This document shows positions 15,878 through 23,440 of a stretch of 38,668 nucleotides of DNA, one piece after another (positions within the stretch are counted from its first letter, which is position 1; every line of letters starts with the position of its first letter). The position numbers were made by a program, and so were the translations under genes. The notes under the pieces were generated by a model. It did not search any database. It was not told the origin of the DNA and saw nothing but the letters and a program-made list of their open reading frames with translations. Source of the stretch: CAYQCH01 sp964415935 (GTDB lineage Bacteria > Patescibacteriota > Patescibacteriia > VMEV01 > CAYQCH01). The DNA is taken from positions 1-38,668 of the forward strand of contig CAYQCH010000006.1 of the NCBI GenBank assembly GCA_964415935.1, in the 5' to 3' direction.

Positions 15878-17161
15878 ATGGCAAAGATTATTGAACCAAA
15901 AATCCTGAAAGGCACGCGAGACTTCGGTCCCCAAGACATGGCAAAACGGCTGCACGTCATGAACACGATGCGCCGTATTTTTATGCTCCATGGTTTTGAC
16001 ACCATTGAGACGCCGGCCATCGAATATGCCGAAACCATTTTGGGCAAGTACGGCGATGAAGGCGACAAACTGACGTACACCTTCGCCGACCATGGCGGCC
16101 GGCAGATTGCCTTGCGCTATGACCAGACCGTGCCAACGGCGCGCTTCGTGGCCTCGAACTGGGCCGACTTGCCCATGCCGTTTAAGCGATACCAAATCGG
16201 ACCGGTCTGGCGCGCCGACAAACCGCAGCGCGGCCGCTACCGGGAGTTTTACCAATGCGACATTGACATCATCGGCAGCGAAAGCCCGCTTGCCGACGCG
16301 CAAGTCGCCAAAGTCATGTCCGATGTTTTTTTGGCGCTTGGCATCTCGCCATTCGTGATTCGCGTCAACTCGCGCGCCGTCCTGAATGAAGTGCTTGATC
16401 TTTGCGGCATTGCAGAAGACCAGCGTACAAGCGTTATCCGCCTCATCGACAAGCTCGACAAACAGCCGCTTGCGGAAATCAAAGGAGAGCTGGCTGCATT
16501 AGGTTTGTCAAAAACAACTATCTCCCTCCTTGAAAAACGATTGCTGTCAGAACGCAGCCGGCATGATATCTCTGGAATCCGCGATCTTAAAAGCGCCAGG
16601 CCGCTGCTGGACGTCTTGCATCTCTGCGAACGCATGGGCATTGCGCCGGAACACATCATGCTCGACCTCACGCTGGCGCGCGGCCTCGACTATTACACGG
16701 GGGTTATTTATGAAGTTGTGATCCCCGATTCCGGCCTGGGTTCCGTCTGCGGCGGAGGGCGCTATGACAACCTGACAGGACTGTTCAGCAAAAAAGTGTT
16801 CCCGGGCACGGGCGTGGCATTTGGACTGGACCGTATCATGGTCTGGCTGGAAGAGCACAAGAAACTGGAACATCTCACGTTAAGCAGCCAGGTACTGGTG
16901 GCGCAATTCCCCGACACATTGGATGAAAACCTTTCCACGCTTTCCGCTTTGCACGCTGCGGGCATCAACGCCGAGCTGTATCTGGAGGCGGACAAGCTGC
17001 AAAAACAATTCAAATACGCAGACAAGAAACATATTCCCTGGATGATCTTGCAAGGAAGCGATGAAGTGAAGAAGGGCGGACTCATGCTGCGAAACATGAA
17101 GACTGGAGAACAGGAATCAGTAAGCGCGCAGCAAGCCATTGAACGTCTCCAAAGCAATTAA
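15878..17161 (+). CDS. hisS: Histidyl-tRNA synthetase
   Basis: 427 aa. Attaches histidine to tRNA-His. Class II core is complete: KGTRDFGPQDM at the N-terminus, ALRYDQTVPTARFVA, motif 2 QIGPVWRADKPQRGRYREFY followed by QCDIDIIG, the histidine-specific ARGLDYYTGVIYEV, GSVCGGGRYDNL, and motif 3 GVAFGLDRIMV. The C-terminal anticodon-binding domain (about 335-427) is present. Start ATG 15878 has no Shine-Dalgarno. The downstream plus-strand gene begins 18 bases after the stop and is probably co-transcribed. Confidence 0.98.
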   Translation: MAKIIEPKILKGTRDFGPQDMAKRLHVMNTMRRIFMLHGFDTIETPAIEYAETILGKYGDEGDKLTYTFADHGGRQIALRYDQTVPTARFVASNWADLPMPFKRYQIGPVWRADKPQRGRYREFYQCDIDIIGSESPLADAQVAKVMSDVFLALGISPFVIRVNSRAVLNEVLDLCGIAEDQRTSVIRLIDKLDKQPLAEIKGELAALGLSKTTISLLEKRLLSERSRHDISGIRDLKSARPLLDVLHLCERMGIAPEHIMLDLTLARGLDYYTGVIYEVVIPDSGLGSVCGGGRYDNLTGLFSKKVFPGTGVAFGLDRIMVWLEEHKKLEHLTLSSQVLVAQFPDTLDENLSTLSALHAAGINAELYLEADKLQKQFKYADKKHIPWMILQGSDEVKKGGLMLRNMKTGEQESVSAQQAIERLQSN

Positions 17162-17179
17162 TCATTCACCCTAAAATGT

Positions 17180-18058
17180 ATGAAACAGCGCACGCTTTTC
17201 CTTTTGGGAGTATTGGGCGTCATCGTCCTGCCTGCGCCGCTCTTTGCGCAACAAGTCCAAGAAAATTGCTACCAAAGCGGGCCTATTCAAATTTGCCAAC
17301 CCTTCATAGAAATTGACAGGCCTTTACCCGGACAGGATCCGGCCCCCGCGCAGCAGACTCCGCCCTCGGCGGACGCCGAGCAGGAAGCACCCAATTTATC
17401 TGATTTCAGCAGAGAACAAATGGGCAGCGAACCCAGCGTGCTCACGCCGCAGCCGACGCTTTCATTTGACATGGGCAGACCATCCAACTTCCCGGACAGG
17501 AGACCGGGCCAAGTTGCGGCTGTAGCCGCCGGCGCAGTGCTGGCTGTCTTGGGCGCCATCACGTTCGCATCCAAGGATCGCGTGTTCAAGAACAAAAAAA
17601 TCAAATACACGGTCGGTGCCGCGCTTGTTCTTGGCGGCGGAGGCTTGGCTGCTGCCCCGTCCGGATGCAACCCGTTCGAACCGATCCCATTTTGCCAATA
17701 CGTCCTGGTCAGCGAAGAATCGCTGCTGCCGGTGGGGGCGCCGGAGGGACAACGCCCGTTTACCCGGCCCGAGCCGCTGGCTTCGGGTGCCGGCATGACG
17801 GAAATTGAACCGCCGCTTCCGACAATTTACACCCAGGGCCAAGTCGCAGACATCCGCCTGCCCGGCGAGTCCGCAGGCGACTGCATTGACCGCTGCCGGG
17901 TCATGGATCTCTATCTTTTTGAAGTGTGCCCTGACAAAGAACCGCGAGCCCTCTCCAAAGAAACCCTTTCCAGCGAAGAAAAATACAACTTCTGCGCAGC
18001 GGCATGCCGTCACGAATCAGTCTTAAAATTCCTCGATGAAACAACAGTCGGGGCATAA
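17180..18058 (+). CDS. Unknown exported protein with two internal membrane segments and paired cysteines
   Basis: 292 aa, not recognised. A signal peptide (about 1-23, ending APLFAQQ) is followed by a short Cys pair (Cys30, Cys39), a Pro/Gln/Glu-rich low-complexity stretch (about 50-110), two hydrophobic segments (about 112-130 and 143-160, rich in Ala and Gly), and a C-terminal region with several cysteines (CNPFEPIPFC, GDCIDRC, VCPDK, CAAAC). The even spread of Cys in exported segments suggests disulfides. No Shine-Dalgarno. It follows hisS by 18 bases and ends before a strong terminator. Confidence 0.75.
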   Translation: MKQRTLFLLGVLGVIVLPAPLFAQQVQENCYQSGPIQICQPFIEIDRPLPGQDPAPAQQTPPSADAEQEAPNLSDFSREQMGSEPSVLTPQPTLSFDMGRPSNFPDRRPGQVAAVAAGAVLAVLGAITFASKDRVFKNKKIKYTVGAALVLGGGGLAAAPSGCNPFEPIPFCQYVLVSEESLLPVGAPEGQRPFTRPEPLASGAGMTEIEPPLPTIYTQGQVADIRLPGESAGDCIDRCRVMDLYLFEVCPDKEPRALSKETLSSEEKYNFCAAACRHESVLKFLDETTVGA

Positions 18059-18072
18059 GACAACGGCCCGAT

Positions 18073-18113
18073 AAAAAACGAGCAGGGTCCCTGGGCGGGA
18101 TCCCTGCTCTTTT
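18073..18113. terminator. Bidirectional terminator after the hisS unit
   Basis: GAGCAGGG/CCCTGCTC stem with TTTTCT on the plus side and GTTTTTTAT on the minus side. It serves the convergent genes ending at 18058 and 18140. Confidence 0.85.
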
Positions 18114-18139
18114 CTATCCGTCTCGCATGTAGACGAACG

Positions 18140-18496
18140 CTACCAAAACCGCCACCGGCGGCGCGGAGCAATATGGCGCTTGAGGACGGTTTCCATGTCG
18201 GAAGCCAGCCGGTCATATCCCGCGCGGAATTGAGTGTCGCTGATTTCGTTTCTTGCCGCCGACACCAGCAGCTGGGCGCAGCGCTGGTTGAATTCCCCGG
18301 CTTCGTTAACCAGCCCTGCGGCCGCCAGCGGGTAGACGATGCCATCAGCCAGCCACAACCCGCGCTCATGCAAGCCCTCAGGGAAACAGATCCCGTCAGC
18401 CGTGAGATTCCGACCAATGTGGGCGTACAGCACGGCAGTGACCGCCTCAGACAACATCTGCCTCAGCTGCCAACGTTCCAAAACAAATTGAGCCAC
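18140..18496 (-). CDS. Unknown 118-aa protein, accessory unit with its own promoter
   Basis: 118 aa, not recognised. Mostly helical (LRQMLSEAVTAVLYAHIGRN, LVNEAGEFNQRCAQLLVSAA), with a basic aromatic tail (APRRRWRFW) and no signal peptide. GTG start at 18496, chosen because GGAGAGG lies 5-8 bases upstream. A near-consensus promoter (18527-18555) and a hairpin terminator (18073-18113) make it a single-gene unit. Third codon positions are mostly G or C. One of five units of this style in the window. Confidence 0.75.
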   Translation of the reverse strand: MAQFVLERWQLRQMLSEAVTAVLYAHIGRNLTADGICFPEGLHERGLWLADGIVYPLAAAGLVNEAGEFNQRCAQLLVSAARNEISDTQFRAGYDRLASDMETVLKRHIAPRRRWRFW

Positions 18497-18526
18497 GTGC
18501 GCCTCTCCGTGTGTTAGGGACTCGGC

Positions 18527-18555
18527 AGCATATCCCGTGCTCGCGGCTTTGTCAA
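18527..18555 (-). promoter_or_regulatory. Promoter of the 118-aa gene
   Basis: TTGACA, 17-base spacer, TATGCT on the minus strand, starting two bases below the gap stop codon (18557). Predicted leader is about 24 bases. Confidence 0.72.
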
Positions 18556-18556
18556 C

Positions 18557-19567
18557 CTACTTCTTCAACCGCTTGCCGACTTCCACGGCCATTTCCACCA
18601 GGCGGTTGCTATAGCCCCATTCATTGTCATACCAGGCGATGACTTTCACCAAATTTCCATCCACGACCTTCGTCAGGCTCAAATCGACGATAGTCGAATA
18701 CGGGCTGCCGATGATGTCGCTGGAGACAATGGGCTCTTCCGTGATATCCAAAATATGCGCGTATAAGGGATTCTGTTTGGCTTTCTTAAACGCTTCGTTG
18801 ATCTCTTCAACAGAAACGTCTTTTTTGAGCAGAAACGTAAAATCCGACAATGAACCCACAGCCACGGGCACGCGAATGGAGAGTCCGTCAAACAACCCTT
18901 TCAATTCCGGAATGGTCTGCGTTGTGGCAATCGCCGCGCCGGTTGTGGTGGGAATGATGTTCTGGGCGGCGGAACGGCCGCGGCGCAAATCACGATGCGG
19001 GCCGTCGACAAGGACCTGGTCGGCGGTATAGGCATGGATGGTGGTCATCATGGCCTTCTCAACGCCAAAGTTGGCATGCATGATGGCTGCCACCGGCGCG
19101 ATGCAGTTAGTCGTGCAGGAAGCATTGTCCAAAATCAGCTCATTGCTGCCGTATTTGGCGTCATTGACGCCAAGCACGTACGTGTTGATGTTGCCCCCTT
19201 TGTTGGGCGCGGAAATAATGACGCGCTTGGCACCGGCGTCAATGTGCATCTTGGCTTTTTCCTCTGTTAAAAATACGCCGGTGCATTCCAGTACCACGTC
19301 AACATCCATCTTGCCCCATGGCAGCTTGGTGGGATCCTTCTCGGCAAAAGACGGGATCGTCTTCCCGTCCACAATCAAATGACTTTCGTCATGCGAAACC
19401 TCATGGCTGTATCTTCCGTATACGGTGTCGTACTTCAGCAGATAAGCCAGGGTCTTGGTGTCTGTCAGGTCGTTTACTGCCACGAACTCAACATCCGGGC
19501 GTCCAAAACCGGCCTTAAAGGCATTACGGCCGATGCGGCCAAAGCCATTGATGGCAACGCGCAGCAT
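18557..19567 (-). CDS. gap: Glyceraldehyde-3-phosphate dehydrogenase
   Basis: 336 aa, full length. Oxidises glyceraldehyde-3-phosphate to 1,3-bisphosphoglycerate with NAD(P). Seen: INGFGRIGRNAFKA, the nucleotide-selecting VAVNDLTDTKTLAYLLKYD, the catalytic NASCTTNC (near residue 150), TTIHAYTADQ with the catalytic His, the GPHRDLRRGRSAAQNIIPTT loop, and WYDNEWGYSNR. The start is in the CATACACATATG context, identical over 12 bases to that of the upstream gene at 21027. A separate unit's promoter begins directly after its stop. Confidence 0.98.
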   Translation of the reverse strand: MLRVAINGFGRIGRNAFKAGFGRPDVEFVAVNDLTDTKTLAYLLKYDTVYGRYSHEVSHDESHLIVDGKTIPSFAEKDPTKLPWGKMDVDVVLECTGVFLTEEKAKMHIDAGAKRVIISAPNKGGNINTYVLGVNDAKYGSNELILDNASCTTNCIAPVAAIMHANFGVEKAMMTTIHAYTADQVLVDGPHRDLRRGRSAAQNIIPTTTGAAIATTQTIPELKGLFDGLSIRVPVAVGSLSDFTFLLKKDVSVEEINEAFKKAKQNPLYAHILDITEEPIVSSDIIGSPYSTIVDLSLTKVVDGNLVKVIAWYDNEWGYSNRLVEMAVEVGKRLKK

Positions 19568-19582
19568 ATGTGTATGTGTTTA

Positions 19583-19614
19583 CAATACAAAAGAGGCGGG
19601 AATCTCCGCCTCTT
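19583..19614 (-). terminator. Terminator of the WYV-repeat gene
   Basis: AAGAGGCGG/CCGCCTCTT stem, six-base loop, then TTTTGTATTG on the minus strand, between the gene ending at 19633 and the gap start at 19567. Confidence 0.85.
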
Positions 19615-19632
19615 ATTGTAACATATTCGCTG

Positions 19633-21027
19633 TTATTTACCCGCTGTAGCGGTCAAATCCGCGACTTTGATGATGGTGTACGGCCCGATTTCGTATTTGC
19701 CGGGCTCGTACTGGTCATACTTCCCGTAGATGGTAAAGGCGATGATGAAGCTGCGCCCGTCATAACGCGAGTCATAGGTCAGCTTGGTGGACGGCCATCC
19801 AGTCTGGATGTTCTCGATGTAGGTAATGTTGTTGGGTTGGTCGGAGTGGCAGCCAAATCCGCCGTAAAAACAGAGGTTGGTTGCGCCGTTTTCTCCCAGC
19901 TCAATAGCGCGTTCATAGGCAATCGGATAGCCATGCACGTCATCACGATATTTTTCCAGCGCCTTGGCCACGGCCAGAGCCTGCTCAAATACGCGTTTGG
20001 CGTCGGTCTTCTTCTCGTCAATACTGACGGTATCGACCGCTGGCGTAGCCTTGCCAAAATTCGCCTGGGTTACCAATCCCTGCTTGTTGGTAAAGTAATA
20101 TGTACCTGGCGCGAGGCGTCCGTACTGCGTCGTATCGACGGCAGCCGGCAAATCAAACTTGATGTAGGCAAGATCCTTGTCCATTTCCCGCTTCATGGAA
20201 AAATGATTCTTGTAAAAATCCTTCCACTCCGCGGAGAAATCATTCCAGACAAAATAATTTTCTTTGCCAGAATCAAGGCTGAAACCCGTTTCATTGAAAT
20301 AGATCGGCAGGTTGAAACCGACAATGTTCTCAAACCACTTCAATTCCGGATAATCGTTGAATGAGCGGTGGTACTGCTCGTATGCGCGCCACATGCCGCT
20401 GGCAAAGTCCCAGGCCATCTGGGCGTCTTTTACCGACGGGGCGTTTTTTGGGGCACTCGTGGCGGGTTTCTGATAGCGCGTCTTGATGGTGGGACGAGGC
20501 AATGGCTGCGGCTTCACGATGTATTCCGGCTCAGCGGGGATAAGCGACAGGTTGAGGTTGTCGATACCCATGGACTGCTTGATCGCGACAGCGTACAGCA
20601 GGTCGGGGGTGCTTACGTCATGGCGCATGTTGTCGACCGGACTGACATACCAGAGCTTGGTTGGCGCATCGAACGAAGCGACAAAATGCCCGCGGTACGT
20701 AGCGACGGCGGCTTTTGCTTCCGCGCTCAACGACTGAAGATTGGTTGTCGGCAGCAAGGACATTTCCTTACCAGAAATAACCAATGCGGCGGATTGAACC
20801 AGCGTATTTAACGCGGTCTGATCCGAAATGTACACGCGCATGCCATTCTGCGGCTTGACGTACCACAGCTTGCCATGGTCTTCAACGGCCAAAAGGAACC
20901 GGCCTTTCACTCGTTGAGCCAATGCCTGCTGGTCCTGGGCCGGAGTGGCGGCAAGAACCGTGGCAAAAGGCGCGTGCAGGCCAATGAGAATGGCCGCGGA
21001 TAAAAAAACATGAAGAATTGGGCGCAT
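19633..21027 (-). CDS. Exported protein with two WYV-type repeats and two pilin-like regions
   Basis: 464 aa. Signal peptide (1-about 27, ending VLAATPAQ). Residues about 42-85 and 114-158 are copies of one repeat: GRFLLAVEDHGKLWYVKP then NGMRVYISD, and GHFVASFDAPTKLWYVSP then DNMRHDVST. This G-LLxVE..GxxWYVxPxxxxR repeat is common in CPR surface proteins. After a Pro-rich linker come two stretches that resemble the globular part of type IV pseudopilins: WRAYEQYHRSFNDYP, and AVAKALEKYRDDVHGYPIAY followed by a region with two Cys (LCFYGGFGC). There is no N-terminal pilin methylation motif. Likely surface-located; function unknown. Confidence 0.85.
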   Translation of the reverse strand: MRPILHVFLSAAILIGLHAPFATVLAATPAQDQQALAQRVKGRFLLAVEDHGKLWYVKPQNGMRVYISDQTALNTLVQSAALVISGKEMSLLPTTNLQSLSAEAKAAVATYRGHFVASFDAPTKLWYVSPVDNMRHDVSTPDLLYAVAIKQSMGIDNLNLSLIPAEPEYIVKPQPLPRPTIKTRYQKPATSAPKNAPSVKDAQMAWDFASGMWRAYEQYHRSFNDYPELKWFENIVGFNLPIYFNETGFSLDSGKENYFVWNDFSAEWKDFYKNHFSMKREMDKDLAYIKFDLPAAVDTTQYGRLAPGTYYFTNKQGLVTQANFGKATPAVDTVSIDEKKTDAKRVFEQALAVAKALEKYRDDVHGYPIAYERAIELGENGATNLCFYGGFGCHSDQPNNITYIENIQTGWPSTKLTYDSRYDGRSFIIAFTIYGKYDQYEPGKYEIGPYTIIKVADLTATAGK

Positions 21028-21061
21028 ATGTGTATGGCTTAGCGAGGCAAGTTATCGTAGA

Positions 21062-21091
21062 AAGCTAGCATGACTTTTTAATTTTTGTCAA
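21062..21091 (-). promoter_or_regulatory. Possible promoter of the WYV-repeat gene
   Basis: TTGACA at 21086-21091, 18-base spacer, TAGCTT preceded by TGC. Good -35, weak extended -10. Confidence 0.45.
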
Positions 21092-21092
21092 G

Positions 21093-21121
21093 AAAAAACC
21101 CCGGTCATGCCGAGGTTTTTT
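21093..21121 (-). terminator. Terminator of the rpsB-tsf operon
   Basis: AAAAAACC-C-CGG paired with CCG-A-GGTTTTTT around a short loop, flanked by an A-run and T-run, 30 bases after the tsf stop. Confidence 0.85.
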
Positions 21122-21154
21122 GCTCTAATCTTGGCTAAATACACGACAAACAGG

Positions 21155-21742
21155 CTAAACCGTAAATCGGGTGAAGCGGCTCAACTCGATCTTTTCGCCC
21201 ATAACAGCCGTTGCGTTTTGCACCAGTTCCTCAATGGTCTTGGATTCATCCTTAATGAAGGGCTGCTTGAGCAGCACGCGTTCGGCATAGAACTGATTCA
21301 ACTTGTTTTGCGCGATCTTTTCCAGCATGTCGGCCGGTTTGCCCTGCTGGCGCACCTGCTCTTTGTAGATTTCCATTTCCTTTTCAACGACGTTCTCTGG
21401 AATGTCTTCCACCTTCAGGTATTCCGGATTTGCCGCGGCCACATGCATGGCAATGTCTTTGGCAAGTTGCTTAAACATGTCGTTGCGAGCCACGAAATCC
21501 GTTTCGCAATTCAGTACTACAAGGGTACCCACCTTACCGTTGGCATGGATATAGGTTTCAACCAATCCTTCCTTGCTGACGCGATCGGCCTTTTTGGCGG
21601 CTTTGGCCGCGCCAGCCTTGCGCAAAATTTCCACGGCCTTTTCCATGTCGCCATTCGCCTGCTCCATGGCCTTCTTGGCATCCATGAGGCCGGCGCCCGT
21701 GCGGGCGCGTAATTCACTCACTTGTTTGATGTCTGCTGCCAT
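21155..21742 (-). CDS. tsf: Elongation factor Ts, short form
   Basis: 195 aa, against about 280 in E. coli; the short form is common in thermophiles, cyanobacterial-type lineages and CPR. EF-Ts releases GDP from EF-Tu. Seen: the N-terminal UBA-like domain with VSELRARTGAGLMDAKKAM, and the core signature LVVLNCETDFVARND with the Asp-Phe that enters EF-Tu, followed by IAMHVAAANPEYL. The second core subdomain is reduced. Start in the AAAAACGCATATG context; it follows rpsB by 12 bases. Confidence 0.97.
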   Translation of the reverse strand: MAADIKQVSELRARTGAGLMDAKKAMEQANGDMEKAVEILRKAGAAKAAKKADRVSKEGLVETYIHANGKVGTLVVLNCETDFVARNDMFKQLAKDIAMHVAAANPEYLKVEDIPENVVEKEMEIYKEQVRQQGKPADMLEKIAQNKLNQFYAERVLLKQPFIKDESKTIEELVQNATAVMGEKIELSRFTRFTV

Positions 21743-21754
21743 ATGCGTTTTTAA

Positions 21755-22615
21755 TTATTCTGCTTTTGTCTGTTTTGCCGCGCGCTTCACGGTCTTTTTA
21801 GCTGGCTTGGCGTCAGCACCCGCGGTGGCCGGCGCAGCTTCCGCAACAGGAGCGGCGGCGACGCGAGGACGACGGTTCATAGCCGGGCGGGCAACGGCGT
21901 TTGCCGCAGGCGCAGCAGGAACCACTTTTCGGTTCTTCAGGCCTTCTTTTACAGCCTCAATAACGGATTCAAGCATCAAGGCAATGCCATTGGTGGCATC
22001 ATCATTGCAAGGAATGACATGCTGCACGTTCTTGATGTTGGTGTTGGTATCGCATAAGGCGACGACGGGAATATTCATGACGTTTGCTTCTTTGACCGCC
22101 GTCTGTTCCGTACGGATATCAACGACAAACACGGCTTTGGGCAACTGGCGCATGGTGACCAAACCGGAAACCATTTCATGCAAACGCTCTTCTTCTTTCA
22201 TCAACTCAACCCGTTCTTTTTTGGTGTATTTTTCCCATTCACGGCTTTCGCGCTGACGGATCAACGTAAGGTACCGTTCAATGGAACGCTTCACGGCGTG
22301 GAAATTGGTCATGCTGCCGCCAATCCAACGGGACTTCACGTACGGCATGTTGACTTCTTTGGCCGCCTTTTCAACCAGCGGCTGCGCCTGCACTTTGGTT
22401 CCTACAAAGAGGATGTCTCCGCCGCTGGCGACGGTCTGCGCGATAAAGTCCAGGGCCTGCTTCAGCTTGGACTGGGTCTTTTTCAAATCAATAATATGGA
22501 CGCCGTTACGAGTGGTGTAAATAAACGGCTCCATGTGCGGATGCCAATGAGCGGCCTGATGCCCGAAGTGCACACCGGCCTTCAGCATCTCTTCTAACGT
22601 GGGAATTTTTGCCAT
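21755..22615 (-). CDS. rpsB: Ribosomal protein S2 with extended Ala/Lys tail
   Basis: 286 aa. Small-subunit protein. Seen: MLKAGVHFGHQAAHWHPHM, FVGTKVQAQPLVEKAA, RWIGGSMTNF, and the late VVALCDTNTN segment. The final 55 residues or so are a low-complexity Ala/Pro/Lys tail (VVPAAPAANAVARPAM...KKTVKRAAKQTKAE), longer than usual and likely disordered. Start ATG 22615 has GAGG 10 bases and AGGA 2 bases upstream, one of the few housekeeping genes with a plausible Shine-Dalgarno. The longer open frame upstream is rejected. The leader holds TATAAC at 22652-22657 and a small ACGGC/GCCGT hairpin at 22631-22643. Confidence 0.97.
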   Translation of the reverse strand: MAKIPTLEEMLKAGVHFGHQAAHWHPHMEPFIYTTRNGVHIIDLKKTQSKLKQALDFIAQTVASGGDILFVGTKVQAQPLVEKAAKEVNMPYVKSRWIGGSMTNFHAVKRSIERYLTLIRQRESREWEKYTKKERVELMKEEERLHEMVSGLVTMRQLPKAVFVVDIRTEQTAVKEANVMNIPVVALCDTNTNIKNVQHVIPCNDDATNGIALMLESVIEAVKEGLKNRKVVPAAPAANAVARPAMNRRPRVAAAPVAEAAPATAGADAKPAKKTVKRAAKQTKAE

Positions 22616-22825
22616 ATCCTTTTTTCCTCTACGGCCCCGCCGTTGGACCTTGTTATAAGGCAGGACAACAGCGTTTGCGGACCGTATGCGAGATGATCCA
22701 GCGCTGGCGCAAGGCGCAACGCATGGATGAAATAGTAGTGAATAAAATAACCAAACGCGTTTCGACCGCATTTGGCCCCTGAACCGTACAATATTTACCC
22801 ATTTTTTGCAAGGCTGTACCGCCCG

Positions 22826-22876
22826 AAAAAACGAAATCCCCATGAGATTCAGCCTTGCGGCAAACCTCATGGGGAT
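22826..22876 (-). terminator. Terminator of the zinc-ribbon unit
   Basis: 11-base stem ATCCCCATGAG/CTCATGGGGAT with an inner GCC-GCAA-GGC pairing, then TTCGTTTTTTC on the minus strand. The upper arm overlaps the stop codon of the zinc-ribbon gene. Confidence 0.8.
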
Positions 22877-23256
22877 ATGGGGTGGCGGACGGCTACCCAC
22901 AGGGCCAGGGACGTCCACCGGAAAACAATCCAGTGCCAGACTGCCCTGCCCCATGGCTCCGGCGCCTGTACCTGCGCCCACCAGGCATTGCGGCACCGCG
23001 CGCAGACCAGCTTTGGCCTGTACACTCCGCGCCGAGCATACGCCAGGTCGAAGATCTGTCGCAGGCCGTCGCGAGGGACAGATCCGCATTCCTGGCAAGT
23101 CCAGGTGTCGCGCCATCGCAGGGATGCGGCGCGGCAGAGGGCATAGCACGGCTCGCACAAGCCGGCCAGCATCCCGCCGCGCAGCGCGACCGCCACAAAC
23201 GGCTGCCCGGCTTGCAAGCAACCGAAGCATCCGTCCTTGGGCCAGACGTTGTTCAC
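22867..23256 (-). CDS. Unknown zinc-ribbon protein with Trp-rich C-terminus
   Basis: 129 aa from a GTG at 23256. Four CxxC pairs are visible: Cys10/13, Cys34/37 (with Cys41), Cys54/57 and Cys85/88, enough for two zinc ribbons. The last 27 residues hold a Trp-rich hydrophobic stretch (AVWHWIVFRWTSLALWVAV) that could sit in or on the membrane. The GTG overlaps the TGA of the small gene upstream (GTGA), so translation is probably coupled; this decides the start over the longer open frame. Third positions are G/C-rich. I do not recognise the family; zinc binding is inferred from the Cys pattern only. Confidence 0.72.
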   Translation of the reverse strand: MNNVWPKDGCFGCLQAGQPFVAVALRGGMLAGLCEPCYALCRAASLRWRDTWTCQECGSVPRDGLRQIFDLAYARRGVYRPKLVCARCRNAWWAQVQAPEPWGRAVWHWIVFRWTSLALWVAVRHPISP

Positions 23257-23381
23257 TGCAGATGTCCGATGAAGAACAGCGTGGCGATGATCGCGGCGAG
23301 GTATCCCGCGCCATGCCATCCCATCCCCTGCTTCAGGAGCTCGATGGTTTGCCCGTTGCCGGGGGTATAGTCGATGTGCAT
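23253..23381 (-). CDS. Small single-pass membrane peptide, partner of the zinc-ribbon gene
   Basis: 42 aa. A polar N-terminus (MHIDYTPGNGQTIELLKQG) is followed by one hydrophobic segment (about 22-41, ending ATLFFIGHLQ). AGGAGGG four bases before the ATG is the best ribosome site in the neighbourhood. Its stop overlaps the start of the zinc-ribbon gene. A promoter-like pair lies at 23411-23440. The small size, strong ribosome site, coupling and membrane helix support a real gene; the function is unknown. Confidence 0.68.
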   Translation of the reverse strand: MHIDYTPGNGQTIELLKQGMGWHGAGYLAAIIATLFFIGHLQ

Positions 23382-23410
23382 GAACCCTCCTGCGCCTATG
23401 CGCCATAGGG

Positions 23411-23440
23411 GTTTTATCACTATTTCGCCGCGCGAATCAA
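23411..23440 (-). promoter_or_regulatory. Possible promoter of the small peptide/zinc-ribbon unit
   Basis: TTGATT, 18 bases, TAAAAC on the minus strand. The -35 lies inside the 3' end of tsaC. Moderate match. Confidence 0.4.

Noticed and set aside
21755..23314. 519-aa minus-strand frame as an N-terminally extended S2
   Set aside because: The extra part covers the rpsB leader and the antisense or out-of-frame zinc-ribbon region, including a terminator; S2 starts at 22615.
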